NCBI RefSeq assembly: GCF_012935325.2
Contig: NZ_JABBYG020000007.1
Location: 310,001-374,000, forward strand
Length of the DNA stretch: 64,000 bases
Source: Paenibacillus sp. PL91
Lineage (GTDB): Bacteria > Bacillota > Bacilli > Paenibacillales > Paenibacillaceae
Reading direction: 5' to 3'
Each line of letters starts with the position of its first letter. The first letter of the stretch is position 1. The notes beneath the pieces are model-generated. The model was not told the origin of the DNA. It did not search any database and saw only the letters and a program-made list of their open reading frames with translations. Positions 7,778 to 16,233 of this stretch are shown in pieces. The position numbers and the translations under genes are program-made.

Positions 7778-9985
7778 ATGAAGGCTCAGGTGTATGTTGT
7801 GGAGGTTAACGGGCATTGGCAGGCATCGGCAACGATTCATCCAGAGGTGGACAAGCAATTCTGGATGAACGGGGAATTTGGCAAGACTGGGCGGCTTAAC
7901 GGAAAAATGGCTGAATCAGGTTGGCTTTTGAGAGAGCCGTTGCCGCTTGGTGATGCTTGTCTTGTTGCCCAGCTTTGGGAGGAAGGGCTGAAGCGAAGAA
8001 GAGAGAAAAAGGCTGATTTGACCATCAGCCTAAATGAAATGGGATATCAAGCGAGTTCAATCGAAGCGTTAGAGCTGTTGCTCTCTTGTGTAGAGGAGGC
8101 TAAGCAATGCGGACTGGATGAAAGAAAGGCTGCCGGCAGCCGGAGGTGGTGGCATTTGGGTAGTAGAGGAAAGCGGCAATCGAAATGGAATGAAGAGAGC
8201 TTGTTGGGTTTGGCGGAGCGATGGGAGCTGGGAGCGGGTCAGTTACGAGAGCAGAATGTAAGTAAGTCGCATGATCTGAGTGTAGGTGAGTTGCGAGAGC
8301 TTAGTGTAGGTAAGTCACGAGATCTGGGTGTAGGTAAGTCGCGAGAGATTAGTCATGCCGTGCATAGTGCTGTGCGCGAGCAAAGCGGAGAGAGGGAGCG
8401 AACGCTAAGCGAAGCCGAGCTGGGAGAGATTGCGGCAGGGGCGAAGCTTGCCGCGGGCATGATGCAGGGACGTGCGCTATTGCGAAGCGAGGCGCACGCC
8501 CTGTTAGCTGGCGCGGGTGGGCCCGGCGCCGCTGCAAGCTGGAGCGGCGTGCTCCAGCTTGCAGCGCTGCTCGGGCGGGTGCGCCTAAGCGGATCGATCG
8601 CCGCCGGTGGTGGTGGGCGATTGGACGCTTTGGGGCGCCGCAGGCGCGAGCGCAGCTGTTTGCGCTGCGGGAGCTGTGAGGCGCATATGCACCGCACGGC
8701 ATGTGCGGCGTGCGGGCGGTTGTGCGCCTATTGCGCGGCGTGCATTGGGATGGGGCGGAGCCGGGAATGCGAGCTGCTCGTTGTTGGGCAGCATCCTGCT
8801 TTGCTCGGAGTGAAGACGGATCAGCGGCAACTCATGAAGTTGCCGTTAGAGCAGCGGCTTAAGAAGTGGAGCCTTAGCCCGGCACAGGCCGCTGCCGCAG
8901 CGAAGGCGCTCCGTTTCGTTGAAGAGTATGAGACGACGGAATCTCCTCAATTATCAAAGGGAATACGAAAGCAAACGAGAGATTTTTTACTTTGGGCGGT
9001 GACGGGAGCGGGCAAGACCGAAATGATTTTTCCGCTGGTGGAATCGGTGCTGCTGCGAGGCGGCAAAGCGCTTATAGCTACGCCGCGCCGCGATGTCGTA
9101 ATTGAACTAGATCCGCGTATCCGCAAAGCGTTCCCGGCAGCTTCGGTTGTCACCTTATATGGCGGCAGCGAGCAGCGCTGGGAGAACGGCGATATCACGC
9201 TTGCTACGACTCATCAGCTGCTGCGTTTCTATCAAGGCTTTGATTTAGTCGTCGTAGACGAGCTTGACGCTTTTCCCTACGCCGGCGATCCTATCCTTCA
9301 TTATGCCGCTGACAAAAGCTGTGCGCCTGGCGCTGCCCGGCTGCTGCTCTCTGCTACGCCGCCAAACGAGCTGCAGCGAGCAGCGAAGCGTGGCAAGCTT
9401 CCGCATGCGAGAGTGCCCGTACGCTACCATCGACGTCCGCTGCCCGTGCCGCAAATGTATCAAACGCCAGCAGTGAAACAAATGCTTCACCAGCGCAGGC
9501 TGCCATCCAAGCTGTTGGCCGCTATGCAGGCCTCGATCCGGCGGGATGCCCAGCTGTTTGTATTCCTGCAGCAAATTGCACAGACCGAGCCTATGGCTGC
9601 ATTGCTAAGGGCTGTGCTTCAACTTCTAGCAATAGAGGCAACTTCCTCTCAGGATGCTGGGCGGACGGAGAAGGTGCAGCGTTTTCGCGCAAGGGAAATT
9701 CGCGTGCTGGTCACGACCACGATATTAGAGCGAGGGGTTACGATTCCGAGAAGCGACGTTTACATTTTAGATGCGGACGGGCGGCTTTTTGACGAGGCTT
9801 CCTTGGTCCAAATGGCGGGCAGGGCAGGACGGTCCGCTGAGGACCCGTTTGGCCGGGTTTATTTCTGCAGCCGTGAGCGCAATCGCTCGCAACTAGCTGC
9901 AGTTCGCCACATCCAAAAGATGAACCGCATGGCCCGCAAAGAAGGGTACTTGCTCCCCGCCAGCAAAGGAGGCTCGTCAAAGTGA
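7778..9985 (+). CDS. comFA: Competence DNA-uptake helicase ComFA
   Basis: ComFA is a cytosolic ATPase that drives import of transforming single-stranded DNA. This 735-residue protein has a four-cysteine zinc module (CLRCGSC ... CAACGRLCAYC) in the middle, followed by an SF2 helicase core with AVTGAGKTEM (Walker A), VVDELDAFPY (DEAD-like motif), LLSATPP (motif III) and QMAGRAGRS (motif VI). The N-terminal half is longer and more divergent than in Bacillus ComFA and contains a tandem-repeat linker. ATG 7778 is chosen because GGAGGGAG ends 9 nt upstream. A start at 7694 would lie in the preceding terminator stem. It overlaps comFC by 4 nt. Confidence 0.9.
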   Translation: MKAQVYVVEVNGHWQASATIHPEVDKQFWMNGEFGKTGRLNGKMAESGWLLREPLPLGDACLVAQLWEEGLKRRREKKADLTISLNEMGYQASSIEALELLLSCVEEAKQCGLDERKAAGSRRWWHLGSRGKRQSKWNEESLLGLAERWELGAGQLREQNVSKSHDLSVGELRELSVGKSRDLGVGKSREISHAVHSAVREQSGERERTLSEAELGEIAAGAKLAAGMMQGRALLRSEAHALLAGAGGPGAAASWSGVLQLAALLGRVRLSGSIAAGGGGRLDALGRRRRERSCLRCGSCEAHMHRTACAACGRLCAYCAACIGMGRSRECELLVVGQHPALLGVKTDQRQLMKLPLEQRLKKWSLSPAQAAAAAKALRFVEEYETTESPQLSKGIRKQTRDFLLWAVTGAGKTEMIFPLVESVLLRGGKALIATPRRDVVIELDPRIRKAFPAASVVTLYGGSEQRWENGDITLATTHQLLRFYQGFDLVVVDELDAFPYAGDPILHYAADKSCAPGAARLLLSATPPNELQRAAKRGKLPHARVPVRYHRRPLPVPQMYQTPAVKQMLHQRRLPSKLLAAMQASIRRDAQLFVFLQQIAQTEPMAALLRAVLQLLAIEATSSQDAGRTEKVQRFRAREIRVLVTTTILERGVTIPRSDVYILDADGRLFDEASLVQMAGRAGRSAEDPFGRVYFCSRERNRSQLAAVRHIQKMNRMARKEGYLLPASKGGSSK
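8258..8353 (+). repeat. Four 24-bp tandem repeats within comFA
   Basis: Units at 8258, 8282, 8306 and 8330 each encode eight residues of the type VGKSRDLG or VGELRELS. Units 3 and 4 are the most similar. The repeats lie in the linker between the N-terminal region and the zinc module. Frame is preserved whatever the copy number. Confidence 0.8.
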
Positions 9986-10869
9986 CCGACTCGCTGCAAG
10001 CATGGCTCCGGCGCCTCCAATCCGCCTTCGCCACTACCGCGGAGCTGCTCGCTCCAACGTCTGCCGCATGTCTCCTTTGCGGCAAACCGCGAACCGAGGC
10101 TCGCAGCCCGGGCAGCTCCAACCAATCGAAGCTGACTCCCCAGCTTCGAAAGTCGCTTTGCGGAGGATGCCTCTCCGCCATACCATGGCTCACCCGCATC
10201 GCCTGTCCCAGATGCGGACGCAGCATCGCATGCGAGGACTGCATACGCCGTCCACAACGGGCATTCGTATGCAACCGCAGCGCGGTCTCCTACAATCCAG
10301 CTATGCGGGCGATGCTTGCTTTGTACAAATACCGAGGAAACGAGCGGCTGGCGCCTTTGCTTGGCGACATGCTGCTGCCGGCCCTTGAAGCAATGACTTG
10401 CGAGGTTGCCCAGCAACTGCAGGACAGCGCTACAAGCGGTACCTTCCCAAAGTCGGTAGGGAAGATAGCCGATTACTGGGATGCGATCACTTATGTCCCA
10501 ATCAGCCCAGAGAGGGCAAGCGAGAGGGGCTTCAATCAAGCGGAGCAGCTCGCAAGCCATTTAGCACACCGCTATCGGCTACCCCTAATGAACCTGCTCA
10601 TCCGCTCCCGTCATTCGGAGAAGCAAAGCTTTAAGACGCGCTCCGAGCGAATGCGCGATACAAGGACGCTTTTTGACGTAAACGCAAGGGAGCTTCGTAC
10701 TCTACTTAACTCAGCCACTAAAGCGCAGCCCTCTCGGAAAACCACACGCATCCTGCTTATTGATGACATATATACAACGGGAAGCACGGCAGAGGCTTGC
10801 TCGCAAGAGTTGCATCGGCTGGCGCAGTGCCCGCTGGAAATATACATTTTGACCTGGGCACGTTCCTAA
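9982..10869 (+). CDS. comFC: Competence protein ComFC, phosphoribosyltransferase-like
   Basis: The 295-residue protein has an N-terminal double zinc ribbon (CLLCGK, then CGGC, CPRCGRS and CEDC, about residues 30-95) and a C-terminal phosphoribosyltransferase fold with the PRPP-binding motif ILLIDDIYTTGSTA (near residue 255). ComFC is needed for natural transformation and is usually encoded with comFA. The start is GTG 9982, which overlaps the comFA stop, and AAAGGAGG lies just upstream, so the two are translationally coupled. The upstream cell-division-like spacing to yvyF contains no clear terminator, so late flagellar genes may be partly read from the comF promoter, as known in Bacillus. 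Confidence 0.92.
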   Translation: MTDSLQAWLRRLQSAFATTAELLAPTSAACLLCGKPRTEARSPGSSNQSKLTPQLRKSLCGGCLSAIPWLTRIACPRCGRSIACEDCIRRPQRAFVCNRSAVSYNPAMRAMLALYKYRGNERLAPLLGDMLLPALEAMTCEVAQQLQDSATSGTFPKSVGKIADYWDAITYVPISPERASERGFNQAEQLASHLAHRYRLPLMNLLIRSRHSEKQSFKTRSERMRDTRTLFDVNARELRTLLNSATKAQPSRKTTRILLIDDIYTTGSTAEACSQELHRLAQCPLEIYILTWARS

Positions 10870-10982
10870 TCTATTCAATATTCATAGGTCTGCAATAGAT
10901 TCATAGTGAAAAAGTTAACGCTTTCGTTTAGAATAAAGCTAATCATATGATTCGTTTGACAGAAAAAGGAGGGCTCAGAGCG

Positions 10983-11399
10983 ATGAATTTGGATAATTGT
11001 CCTCGCTGCGGTAAGCTTTTTGCCAAAAATTTTAGAGATGTATGCCCGTCGTGCATGCGTGAAATTGATAAAGAATACGAACTTTGCGCAAACTTTTTGC
11101 GTGAGTTCAAGGGTTCAATCATTACTGAGGTATCTGATGCTACTGGCGTTTCCATTAAACAAATTACGAAATTTATCCGCGAGGGTCGTATTTCGATCGT
11201 GAATGCTCCTAATATGTCATATCCGTGCGAGTCCTGTGGGACGCTGATTCGTGATCATCATCTTTGCGACAGCTGCCGTCATCGTATCGATAAGGACAAA
11301 AAGGAAATGTTCGATAACCTTGCTAAGCAAACAGAAATAAAAAGCGCGTTTAAGCCAACTGGTGTATACAAAGGTCTAGATAGATACAAAGATAAATAG
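10983..11399 (+). CDS. yvyF: Flagellar operon protein YvyF (TIGR03826 family)
   Basis: The 138-residue protein carries an N-terminal zinc ribbon (CPRCGKLF ... VCPSCMREI), a central helix-turn-helix-like stretch (VSIKQITKFIREGRI) and a second four-cysteine cluster (CESCGTL ... LCDSCRHRI). This architecture is that of the YvyF family found between comFC and flgM in Bacillales. Its molecular role is not well established; regulation of flagellar genes is assumed. ATG 10983 is supported by AAGGAGGG at 10966-10973. It is followed by a hairpin terminator that overlaps a sigma-D promoter. Confidence 0.88.
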   Translation: MNLDNCPRCGKLFAKNFRDVCPSCMREIDKEYELCANFLREFKGSIITEVSDATGVSIKQITKFIREGRISIVNAPNMSYPCESCGTLIRDHHLCDSCRHRIDKDKKEMFDNLAKQTEIKSAFKPTGVYKGLDRYKDK

Positions 11400-11428
11400 A
11401 TGAATTCCTGTTAAAATTTTCATGACTA

Positions 11429-11456
11429 TAAAATTTCACTTGACCTAAGCCGATAA
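11429..11456 (+). promoter_or_regulatory. Sigma-D (flagellar) promoter for flgM
   Basis: TAAA (11429-11432), a 16-nt spacer and GCCGATAA (11449-11456) match the Bacillus sigma-D consensus closely. The element lies about 55 nt before flgM, as in Bacillus where flgM has its own sigma-D promoter. The -10 box overlaps the left stem arm of the terminator at 11447-11482. Confidence 0.8.
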
Positions 11457-11482
11457 TACTTGTAAAGGTAATCGGCTTTTTT
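11447..11482 (+). terminator. Intrinsic terminator after yvyF, overlapping the flgM promoter
   Basis: AAGCCGAT (11447-11454) pairs with ATCGGCTT (11471-11478), followed by TTTT to 11482. It would stop transcription from the comF side before flgM. Confidence 0.75.
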
Positions 11483-11510
11483 AGTTTCCGTAAATAATGA
11501 GGTGGATAAA

Positions 11511-11777
11511 ATGAAAATAAACGAGACGAATCGTATTGGTGCGCTTAATCCTTACCATAAGCAAAATGAAGCTAGAATAAGTGCAGAAGGCAAGGCAAAG
11601 AAGAAGGACGAGGTCCAGATTTCCGCGGCTGCCAAGGAGATGCTGACAACAAGTAAGGCGAGCGGAGCAGACAGAACAGAGCATATCGAGCAGCTAAAGC
11701 GTTCGGTAGCATCGGGCACGTATCATGTGGAAGCCGGCAAAATTGCCGAGAAGCTGCTTCCCTACTTGAAGGAGTAG
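11511..11777 (+). CDS. flgM: Anti-sigma-D factor FlgM
   Basis: FlgM binds and holds sigma-D until the hook-basal body is finished. The 88-residue size and the C-terminal helices (EHIEQLKRSVASGTYHVEAG, IAEKLLPYL) fit the family, as does the motif DEVQISAAAKEML before them. ATG 11511 is chosen because GAGGTGG lies 5-11 nt upstream. An in-frame GTG at 11502 lies inside this ribosome site. It is the first gene of the sigma-D-driven group and lies 8 nt before flgN. Confidence 0.93.
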   Translation: MKINETNRIGALNPYHKQNEARISAEGKAKKKDEVQISAAAKEMLTTSKASGADRTEHIEQLKRSVASGTYHVEAGKIAEKLLPYLKE

Positions 11778-11785
11778 TTCTCTAA

Positions 11786-12289
11786 ATGAATGAGTACATC
11801 CAGCAGATATTAGAGGTTTTGCAAGAGCTATTAGATGAGCACCGGCAGCTAATTGAGTACGGCAATGCGAAGACAACGGCCATTACCGTGAACAATGTGG
11901 AGACCCTTTCGTACATTTCCAGTAAAGAAAAGAAGTGTCTTCAGCGCATTCTGGAGCTTGAGCAACGGCGGATCTTTCTGATCGGGAAATATATGCTGGA
12001 TCAAAAGCTGACTAGCCATCGTTCCTTCAAAATGGAGAAGCTCATACAGGCTGTCTATCATGCTAATGAAAAGCAGCAGCTTCAGGCCGTTTGGCAGGAA
12101 TTATCGGCAGCTCTTACCAAGCTTCAAGATATCAATGAATTTAACCAGCAGCTAGTAAAAATGACGTTGAAGCATTTGCATTTCACGCAGGATCTGCTGC
12201 TCGGACCGACGGAGGACGAAGCGACCTATCATCGCGCAGTTCAAGGCATGGCCTACAATCGTAGTGGCCGCTTTAATATTAAGACGTAA
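11786..12289 (+). CDS. flgN: Flagellar export chaperone FlgN
   Basis: The 167-residue, almost fully helical protein has leucine/glutamine-rich heptads typical of the FlgN family, which escorts the hook-filament junction proteins FlgK and FlgL to the export gate. Identification rests on this helical pattern (EVLQELLDEHRQLIEYG, KEKKCLQRILELEQRR) and on its fixed place between flgM and flgK. Confidence 0.88.
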   Translation: MNEYIQQILEVLQELLDEHRQLIEYGNAKTTAITVNNVETLSYISSKEKKCLQRILELEQRRIFLIGKYMLDQKLTSHRSFKMEKLIQAVYHANEKQQLQAVWQELSAALTKLQDINEFNQQLVKMTLKHLHFTQDLLLGPTEDEATYHRAVQGMAYNRSGRFNIKT

Positions 12290-12308
12290 CAAGAGAGGAC
12301 AAGATACG

Positions 12309-13868
12309 ATGGCATCGACATTCCATGGCTTAGAAACAGCGAGGCGCAGCTTGTTCACGACGCAGTCCGCTCTAAATACAACCGGACATAATATTTCGAA
12401 TGCGAATACAAAGGGTTATTCACGTCAAGTTGTGAATATGACCGCTTCAAGACCGATAGATGCAGTTGGCTTCTCCAAATCAACAGCAGCAGGTCAGCTT
12501 GGTACAGGTGTAGAGGCAAGCTCTATAACGCGTATAAGAGAGAAGTTTTTGGACAATCAGTTTCGGAATGAAAATAAATCAAACGGCAATTTCACAGTAC
12601 AACTAGATACATTATCTAAACTAGAAGGAATCGTAAATGAGCCAAGTGATACGGGCATAAGAACGGTCATCTCTAACTTCTGGAACTCATGGTCGGACTT
12701 GAGCAAAAACCCAGAGAACGCTGACGGCCGCAAAGTCGTTATGGAGCAAACGATGGCGATGGTCGACGCATTTAATTATACAGCTAAACAGCTTGGCGAT
12801 TTAAAGGCAGACTTGACTGAAAACGTGGAGATCAATCTGGATACCGTAAATTCTATAACGACAAGCATTGCTCAGTTGAATGGTGAAATTCGTCGGGTCG
12901 AAGGACTAGGTGACAATGCTAATGATTTACGCGATCAGAGAGACTTGCTTACGGATCAGCTTTCTGGACTAGTCAATATACGTGTTGAGGATCAAGCCAA
13001 TGGCTACCGAATTACAATGGGCGGAACGGAACTGGTTCAAGGGACTGCTACAGCAGAATTGGACATGGAAACCTTAAACACAGCTTTTGCTTCTGGTGAC
13101 CTGAATAGCGGTGCTATATATGGCACGATCTATTCAAGAGATCATTTCGTCGAAGGTTATATTGGTGAGCTTGATAAGCTTGTACAAACGATGGCAAATG
13201 GTGAGTTTGATATTACCTTACCTAAGGGTTCCGTTTTGCCAGAAGGTACAGTTTTAAATAACGTTACATACACAGGGACAAACCGCACATTAACAGAGGA
13301 TACGACTGTGACTGTGAAGGGCTTGAATGGTTTGCATCAGCTTGGTTATTCATTAGCAGGAGAAGATGCGGGATTGCCATTCTTCACAGACAGTGCGGGT
13401 GGAACAACTGGAATAAATGCGGGAAACATTACACTTAATCCAGCGATTGTGGCTAATTCTAATCTGATTGCTACTTCAATGCGTGTGGTTACTAATGCTG
13501 ATGGCTCGGAGTCAGTGATTAGCGGTAACAATTCTTTGGCTGTGCTCTTCTCGCAAATGCGGGATACCCGTATTGATTTTGATTCAGGTACGGGCGAGAA
13601 TAAGAACACGGTGGATGCCTATTTTCGTTCGGTTGTCGGTCAGCTTGGCGTTCAAACTGCAGAAGCAACTCGAATGCAAACCAATCAACAGATTATAGTC
13701 GACCAAGTTGAATCACGCAGACAATCGGTGAGCGGTGTCTCACTCGATGAGGAAATGTCGAATATGATTAAATATCAGCATGCTTATAACGCAGCGGCTA
13801 GAAATATGACAATGATTGATGAAATATTAGATAAAGTAATTAATGGAATGGGTAGAGTAGGCCTGTAA
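12309..13868 (+). CDS. flgK: Flagellar hook-associated protein FlgK (HAP1)
   Basis: FlgK joins the hook to the filament. The 519-residue protein starts with the diagnostic TFHGLETARRSLFTTQSALN and NTTGHNISNANTKGYSRQ segment and ends with the D0 helix (ISLDEEMSNMIKYQ-like SLDEEMSNMIKYQHAYNAA, MIDEILDKVINGM). ATG 12309 is used because AGAGGA is placed about 11 nt upstream and homology starts there. The central 300-420 region is the variable D2-type domain. Confidence 0.95.
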   Translation: MASTFHGLETARRSLFTTQSALNTTGHNISNANTKGYSRQVVNMTASRPIDAVGFSKSTAAGQLGTGVEASSITRIREKFLDNQFRNENKSNGNFTVQLDTLSKLEGIVNEPSDTGIRTVISNFWNSWSDLSKNPENADGRKVVMEQTMAMVDAFNYTAKQLGDLKADLTENVEINLDTVNSITTSIAQLNGEIRRVEGLGDNANDLRDQRDLLTDQLSGLVNIRVEDQANGYRITMGGTELVQGTATAELDMETLNTAFASGDLNSGAIYGTIYSRDHFVEGYIGELDKLVQTMANGEFDITLPKGSVLPEGTVLNNVTYTGTNRTLTEDTTVTVKGLNGLHQLGYSLAGEDAGLPFFTDSAGGTTGINAGNITLNPAIVANSNLIATSMRVVTNADGSESVISGNNSLAVLFSQMRDTRIDFDSGTGENKNTVDAYFRSVVGQLGVQTAEATRMQTNQQIIVDQVESRRQSVSGVSLDEEMSNMIKYQHAYNAAARNMTMIDEILDKVINGMGRVGL

Positions 13869-13891
13869 CCATAATTCGGGGGTGAGAGATT

Positions 13892-14863
13892 ATGTCTTTA
13901 CGCGTCACGCAATCGATGATGAACTCGCAATTACTGCGTAATATATCGAATAACATGGGTCGAATGAACACACTGCAAAATCAGCTTTCAACAGGAATGA
14001 AAATTAATAAACCATCAGATGACCCTGTCGGTATTACGTTTGCTCTACGTTATCGTAGTGAGCTGGATGCTAATGAACAATACAGCGAAAATGTTAGTTC
14101 TTCGTTATCCATGCTTGAGTATACCGATACAACGATCGGACAAGCTGGTGAAATTATGCAGCGGACTAGAGAATTGTTAGTCAGTGGGGCAAATGGGACG
14201 CTTGAACAAACAAGTCTAGATGCTATAAAAGTCGAAATGTCCCAGCTATATAACCAAATGGTTGAAATCGGTAATAGCCAATTTAATGGTAAGCAAGTGT
14301 TTAATGGCGAATTGACGGGTGATAAACCATATCCAACGATGGGCGTAGACGGTACAGTTGATTTGATAAGTGATCCACCATCACTAAAGGCATTTCAAGT
14401 TAGCTCAGATACCGGCTCAATTAAATATGAATTATCGGCAGGCATGAAGTTAGGCGTAAACATTACGGGTAATGAGGTCTTTGGTGAGGGCGTATCGCCT
14501 ACGGCAACTCAAGCAGAGATAGAAAGCAGCGATAATGCTTTCTTACTTCTTCAACGAGCATACGATATGTTGGGCTCTGGTGATCAAGAGGGAGTTTCTG
14601 CATTAATTAAGCAGGTAGATAGTCGTATGAATACGATGCTTTCAAAACGTGCCGAAGTAGGAGCAAAAGTAAATCGTGTCGATATTGTTCAAAATCGGCT
14701 TGCGGATATCGAAATCAATCTAAAAACGGTTCAGGCGAAAACAGAAGATGCAGATATGTCAGAAGTGATTACCAATATGAAAACGGAGGAAAATGTATAT
14801 CAAGCTTCACTATCTGTAGGAGCACAGCTTATACGTCCTAGCTTGGTTGACTTCTTGAGATAG
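13892..14863 (+). CDS. flgL: Flagellar hook-associated protein FlgL (HAP3)
   Basis: FlgL is the second hook-filament junction protein and shares flagellin-type ends. The 323-residue sequence has MNSQLLRNISNNMGRMNTLQNQL, cut short here as a coiled N-terminal helix, followed by KINKPSDDPVGITFALRYR. The C-terminal helix runs ASLSVGAQLIRPSLVDFL. A GGGGGTGAGAG-like ribosome site precedes ATG 13892. It lies 23 nt after flgK in the same operon. Confidence 0.94.
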   Translation: MSLRVTQSMMNSQLLRNISNNMGRMNTLQNQLSTGMKINKPSDDPVGITFALRYRSELDANEQYSENVSSSLSMLEYTDTTIGQAGEIMQRTRELLVSGANGTLEQTSLDAIKVEMSQLYNQMVEIGNSQFNGKQVFNGELTGDKPYPTMGVDGTVDLISDPPSLKAFQVSSDTGSIKYELSAGMKLGVNITGNEVFGEGVSPTATQAEIESSDNAFLLLQRAYDMLGSGDQEGVSALIKQVDSRMNTMLSKRAEVGAKVNRVDIVQNRLADIEINLKTVQAKTEDADMSEVITNMKTEENVYQASLSVGAQLIRPSLVDFLR

Positions 14864-14874
14864 GAGATATACAC

Positions 14875-15441
14875 ATGCAAATTCCTCAAATTCAAATTCG
14901 CTCGCAGGATGCTGTTTTGTCAATCGATGCCGATATCGGAAAACAGCGTCTTGAGCAGCCTGCGGCAACAGTCGACATGGAACAAATAAGGCCAGAACAA
15001 CATTTTAAAACGACTAAGGGACGGCTGGAAATTAATCAGGACCGAGTATGGGACGCTTTAGCTTTAGGCAATAATTTGCAAACGATGAGCAAGATATATT
15101 CAATGGCTTCTGATATAGCATTGCAGGGGATTGCACGGATTGTGGAGAAGGGCGATCAGATGGCATCGATTCATTTAGGCGGGAATCCTATAGCGGAAAT
15201 GGCAAGAGAATGGAAACGTACCTTTCCTGAGTTTGATTTTCGCGGGGAAGCAGCCTATGATAATATTGATATCGAGTATATTCCAGGTGAGCTCACTATT
15301 GATACCACCCCAGGACGTGTAAATTTGAATGTGCAAGTAAATAAACCTATTCATGAATATGAGCGAGGCAAGCTAGATATTTATATGAGCCAATACCCAA
15401 AGGTAGATATTATCCCACCAGAAATCGATCAACTTATTTAG
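14875..15441 (+). CDS. DUF6470 family protein (YviE-like)
   Basis: The 188-residue protein belongs by position and sequence style to the DUF6470/YviE family that sits between flgL and fliW in Bacillales. It is soluble, begins MQIPQIQIRSQDAVLSID and contains an RGEAAYDNIDIEYIPGEL stretch and beta-rich C-terminal half. No catalytic motif is visible. Its function is unknown; a flagellum-related role is inferred only from the operon. A terminator-like hairpin follows. Confidence 0.8.
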   Translation: MQIPQIQIRSQDAVLSIDADIGKQRLEQPAATVDMEQIRPEQHFKTTKGRLEINQDRVWDALALGNNLQTMSKIYSMASDIALQGIARIVEKGDQMASIHLGGNPIAEMAREWKRTFPEFDFRGEAAYDNIDIEYIPGELTIDTTPGRVNLNVQVNKPIHEYERGKLDIYMSQYPKVDIIPPEIDQLI

Positions 15442-15458
15442 CTTTGCGTTCATTTAAG

Positions 15459-15506
15459 ACTATAGATCATTTGCGTATGACGCATAAGGTCTATAGTTTT
15501 TATTTT
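15459..15506 (+). terminator. Terminator-like hairpin between the DUF6470 gene and fliW
   Basis: ACTATAGA ... TGCGT (15459-15476) pairs with ACGCA ... TCTATAGT (15480-15497) with an internal mismatch patch, followed by TTTTTATTTT. It splits the late flagellar operon before fliW-csrA. Confidence 0.7.
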
Positions 15507-15539
15507 AATAAAAGAGGTATCCTAATAGGAGGTTATTAT

Positions 15540-15932
15540 ATGAAATTTGAACAGCAAATTTATACATTTGAGCAGGGTATACCGGGATTCGAGCATTTGA
15601 ATCAATTTGTATTCGAAGAGGTAGGAAATGATTTGCCAATGAAGTTAATGAGAGCGGTTGAGGATCAAGCCATATCTTTGCTAATTGCGAGTCCATTTTT
15701 GTTTTATCCCGATTATGAATGGGAGCTTCCGGATATCATTAAACAAGAGCTAGGTATCGAAAATGGTGAAGAAGTTGAGATTGGTTCAATTATAACGGTA
15801 CCTGCAGACTGGGAAAAGGCAACAATTAATCTACTTGCTCCGATCGTTCTGAATAACAGGACAAAATTAGGAAAACAGCTTATTCTTCACGATAATACAT
15901 ACAGCTCGCGTGCTCCGCTCAATCGAACCTAG
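15540..15932 (+). CDS. fliW: Flagellar assembly factor FliW
   Basis: FliW binds flagellin and antagonises CsrA, so that unexported flagellin shuts off its own translation. The 130-residue protein has the family pattern EQGIPGFEHLNQFVFEE and ASPFLFYPDYEWELPD, and ends with NLLAPIVLNNRTKLGKQLIL. ATG 15540 is preferred because TAGGAGG lies at 15526-15532; an upstream in-frame start at 15444 would lie before the hairpin. csrA starts 15 nt downstream, the classic partner. Confidence 0.94.
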   Translation: MKFEQQIYTFEQGIPGFEHLNQFVFEEVGNDLPMKLMRAVEDQAISLLIASPFLFYPDYEWELPDIIKQELGIENGEEVEIGSIITVPADWEKATINLLAPIVLNNRTKLGKQLILHDNTYSSRAPLNRT

Positions 15933-15947
15933 GGAGGTAGAAAAGCC

Positions 15948-16172
15948 ATGCTTGTTTTATCACGGAAAACTAATGAGTCCATCATGATTGGCGCAAATGT
16001 AGAAATTATTGTTTTGGGCGTAGAAGGCGATAATGTGAAGTTAGGCATTCGAGCACCGAAGGAAGTTGATATTCATCGCAAAGAAATATATATGGCTATT
16101 CAAGCTGAAAATCGTGCGGCAGCAACTAATGCTTTATCCATTGAAGACGTTTCAAAGTTATTTAAAAAATAA
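15948..16172 (+). CDS. csrA: Carbon storage regulator CsrA
   Basis: CsrA is a small dimeric RNA-binding protein that blocks ribosome binding on hag mRNA. The 74-residue sequence starts MLVLSRKTNESIMIG and contains GDNVKLGIRAPKEVDIHRKEIY, both family hallmarks; the C-terminal 20 residues are extra compared with enteric CsrA, as in other Firmicutes. AGGGAGG lies upstream of ATG. It sits next to fliW and just upstream of hag, whose leader carries two GGA-loop hairpins. Confidence 0.96.
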   Translation: MLVLSRKTNESIMIGANVEIIVLGVEGDNVKLGIRAPKEVDIHRKEIYMAIQAENRAAATNALSIEDVSKLFKK

Positions 16173-16195
16173 TTTGTTTTTTTAAATATAAGCTA

Positions 16196-16222
16196 TAAAC
16201 AATTGATGCGGAAATCCGATAA
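16196..16222 (+). promoter_or_regulatory. Sigma-D promoter for hag
   Basis: TAAA (16196-16199), a 15-nt spacer and TCCGATAA (16215-16222) match the sigma-D consensus at all but one position. It lies 91 nt before the hag start, leaving room for the structured leader. Confidence 0.85.
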
Positions 16223-16233
16223 ATATATTAGCG

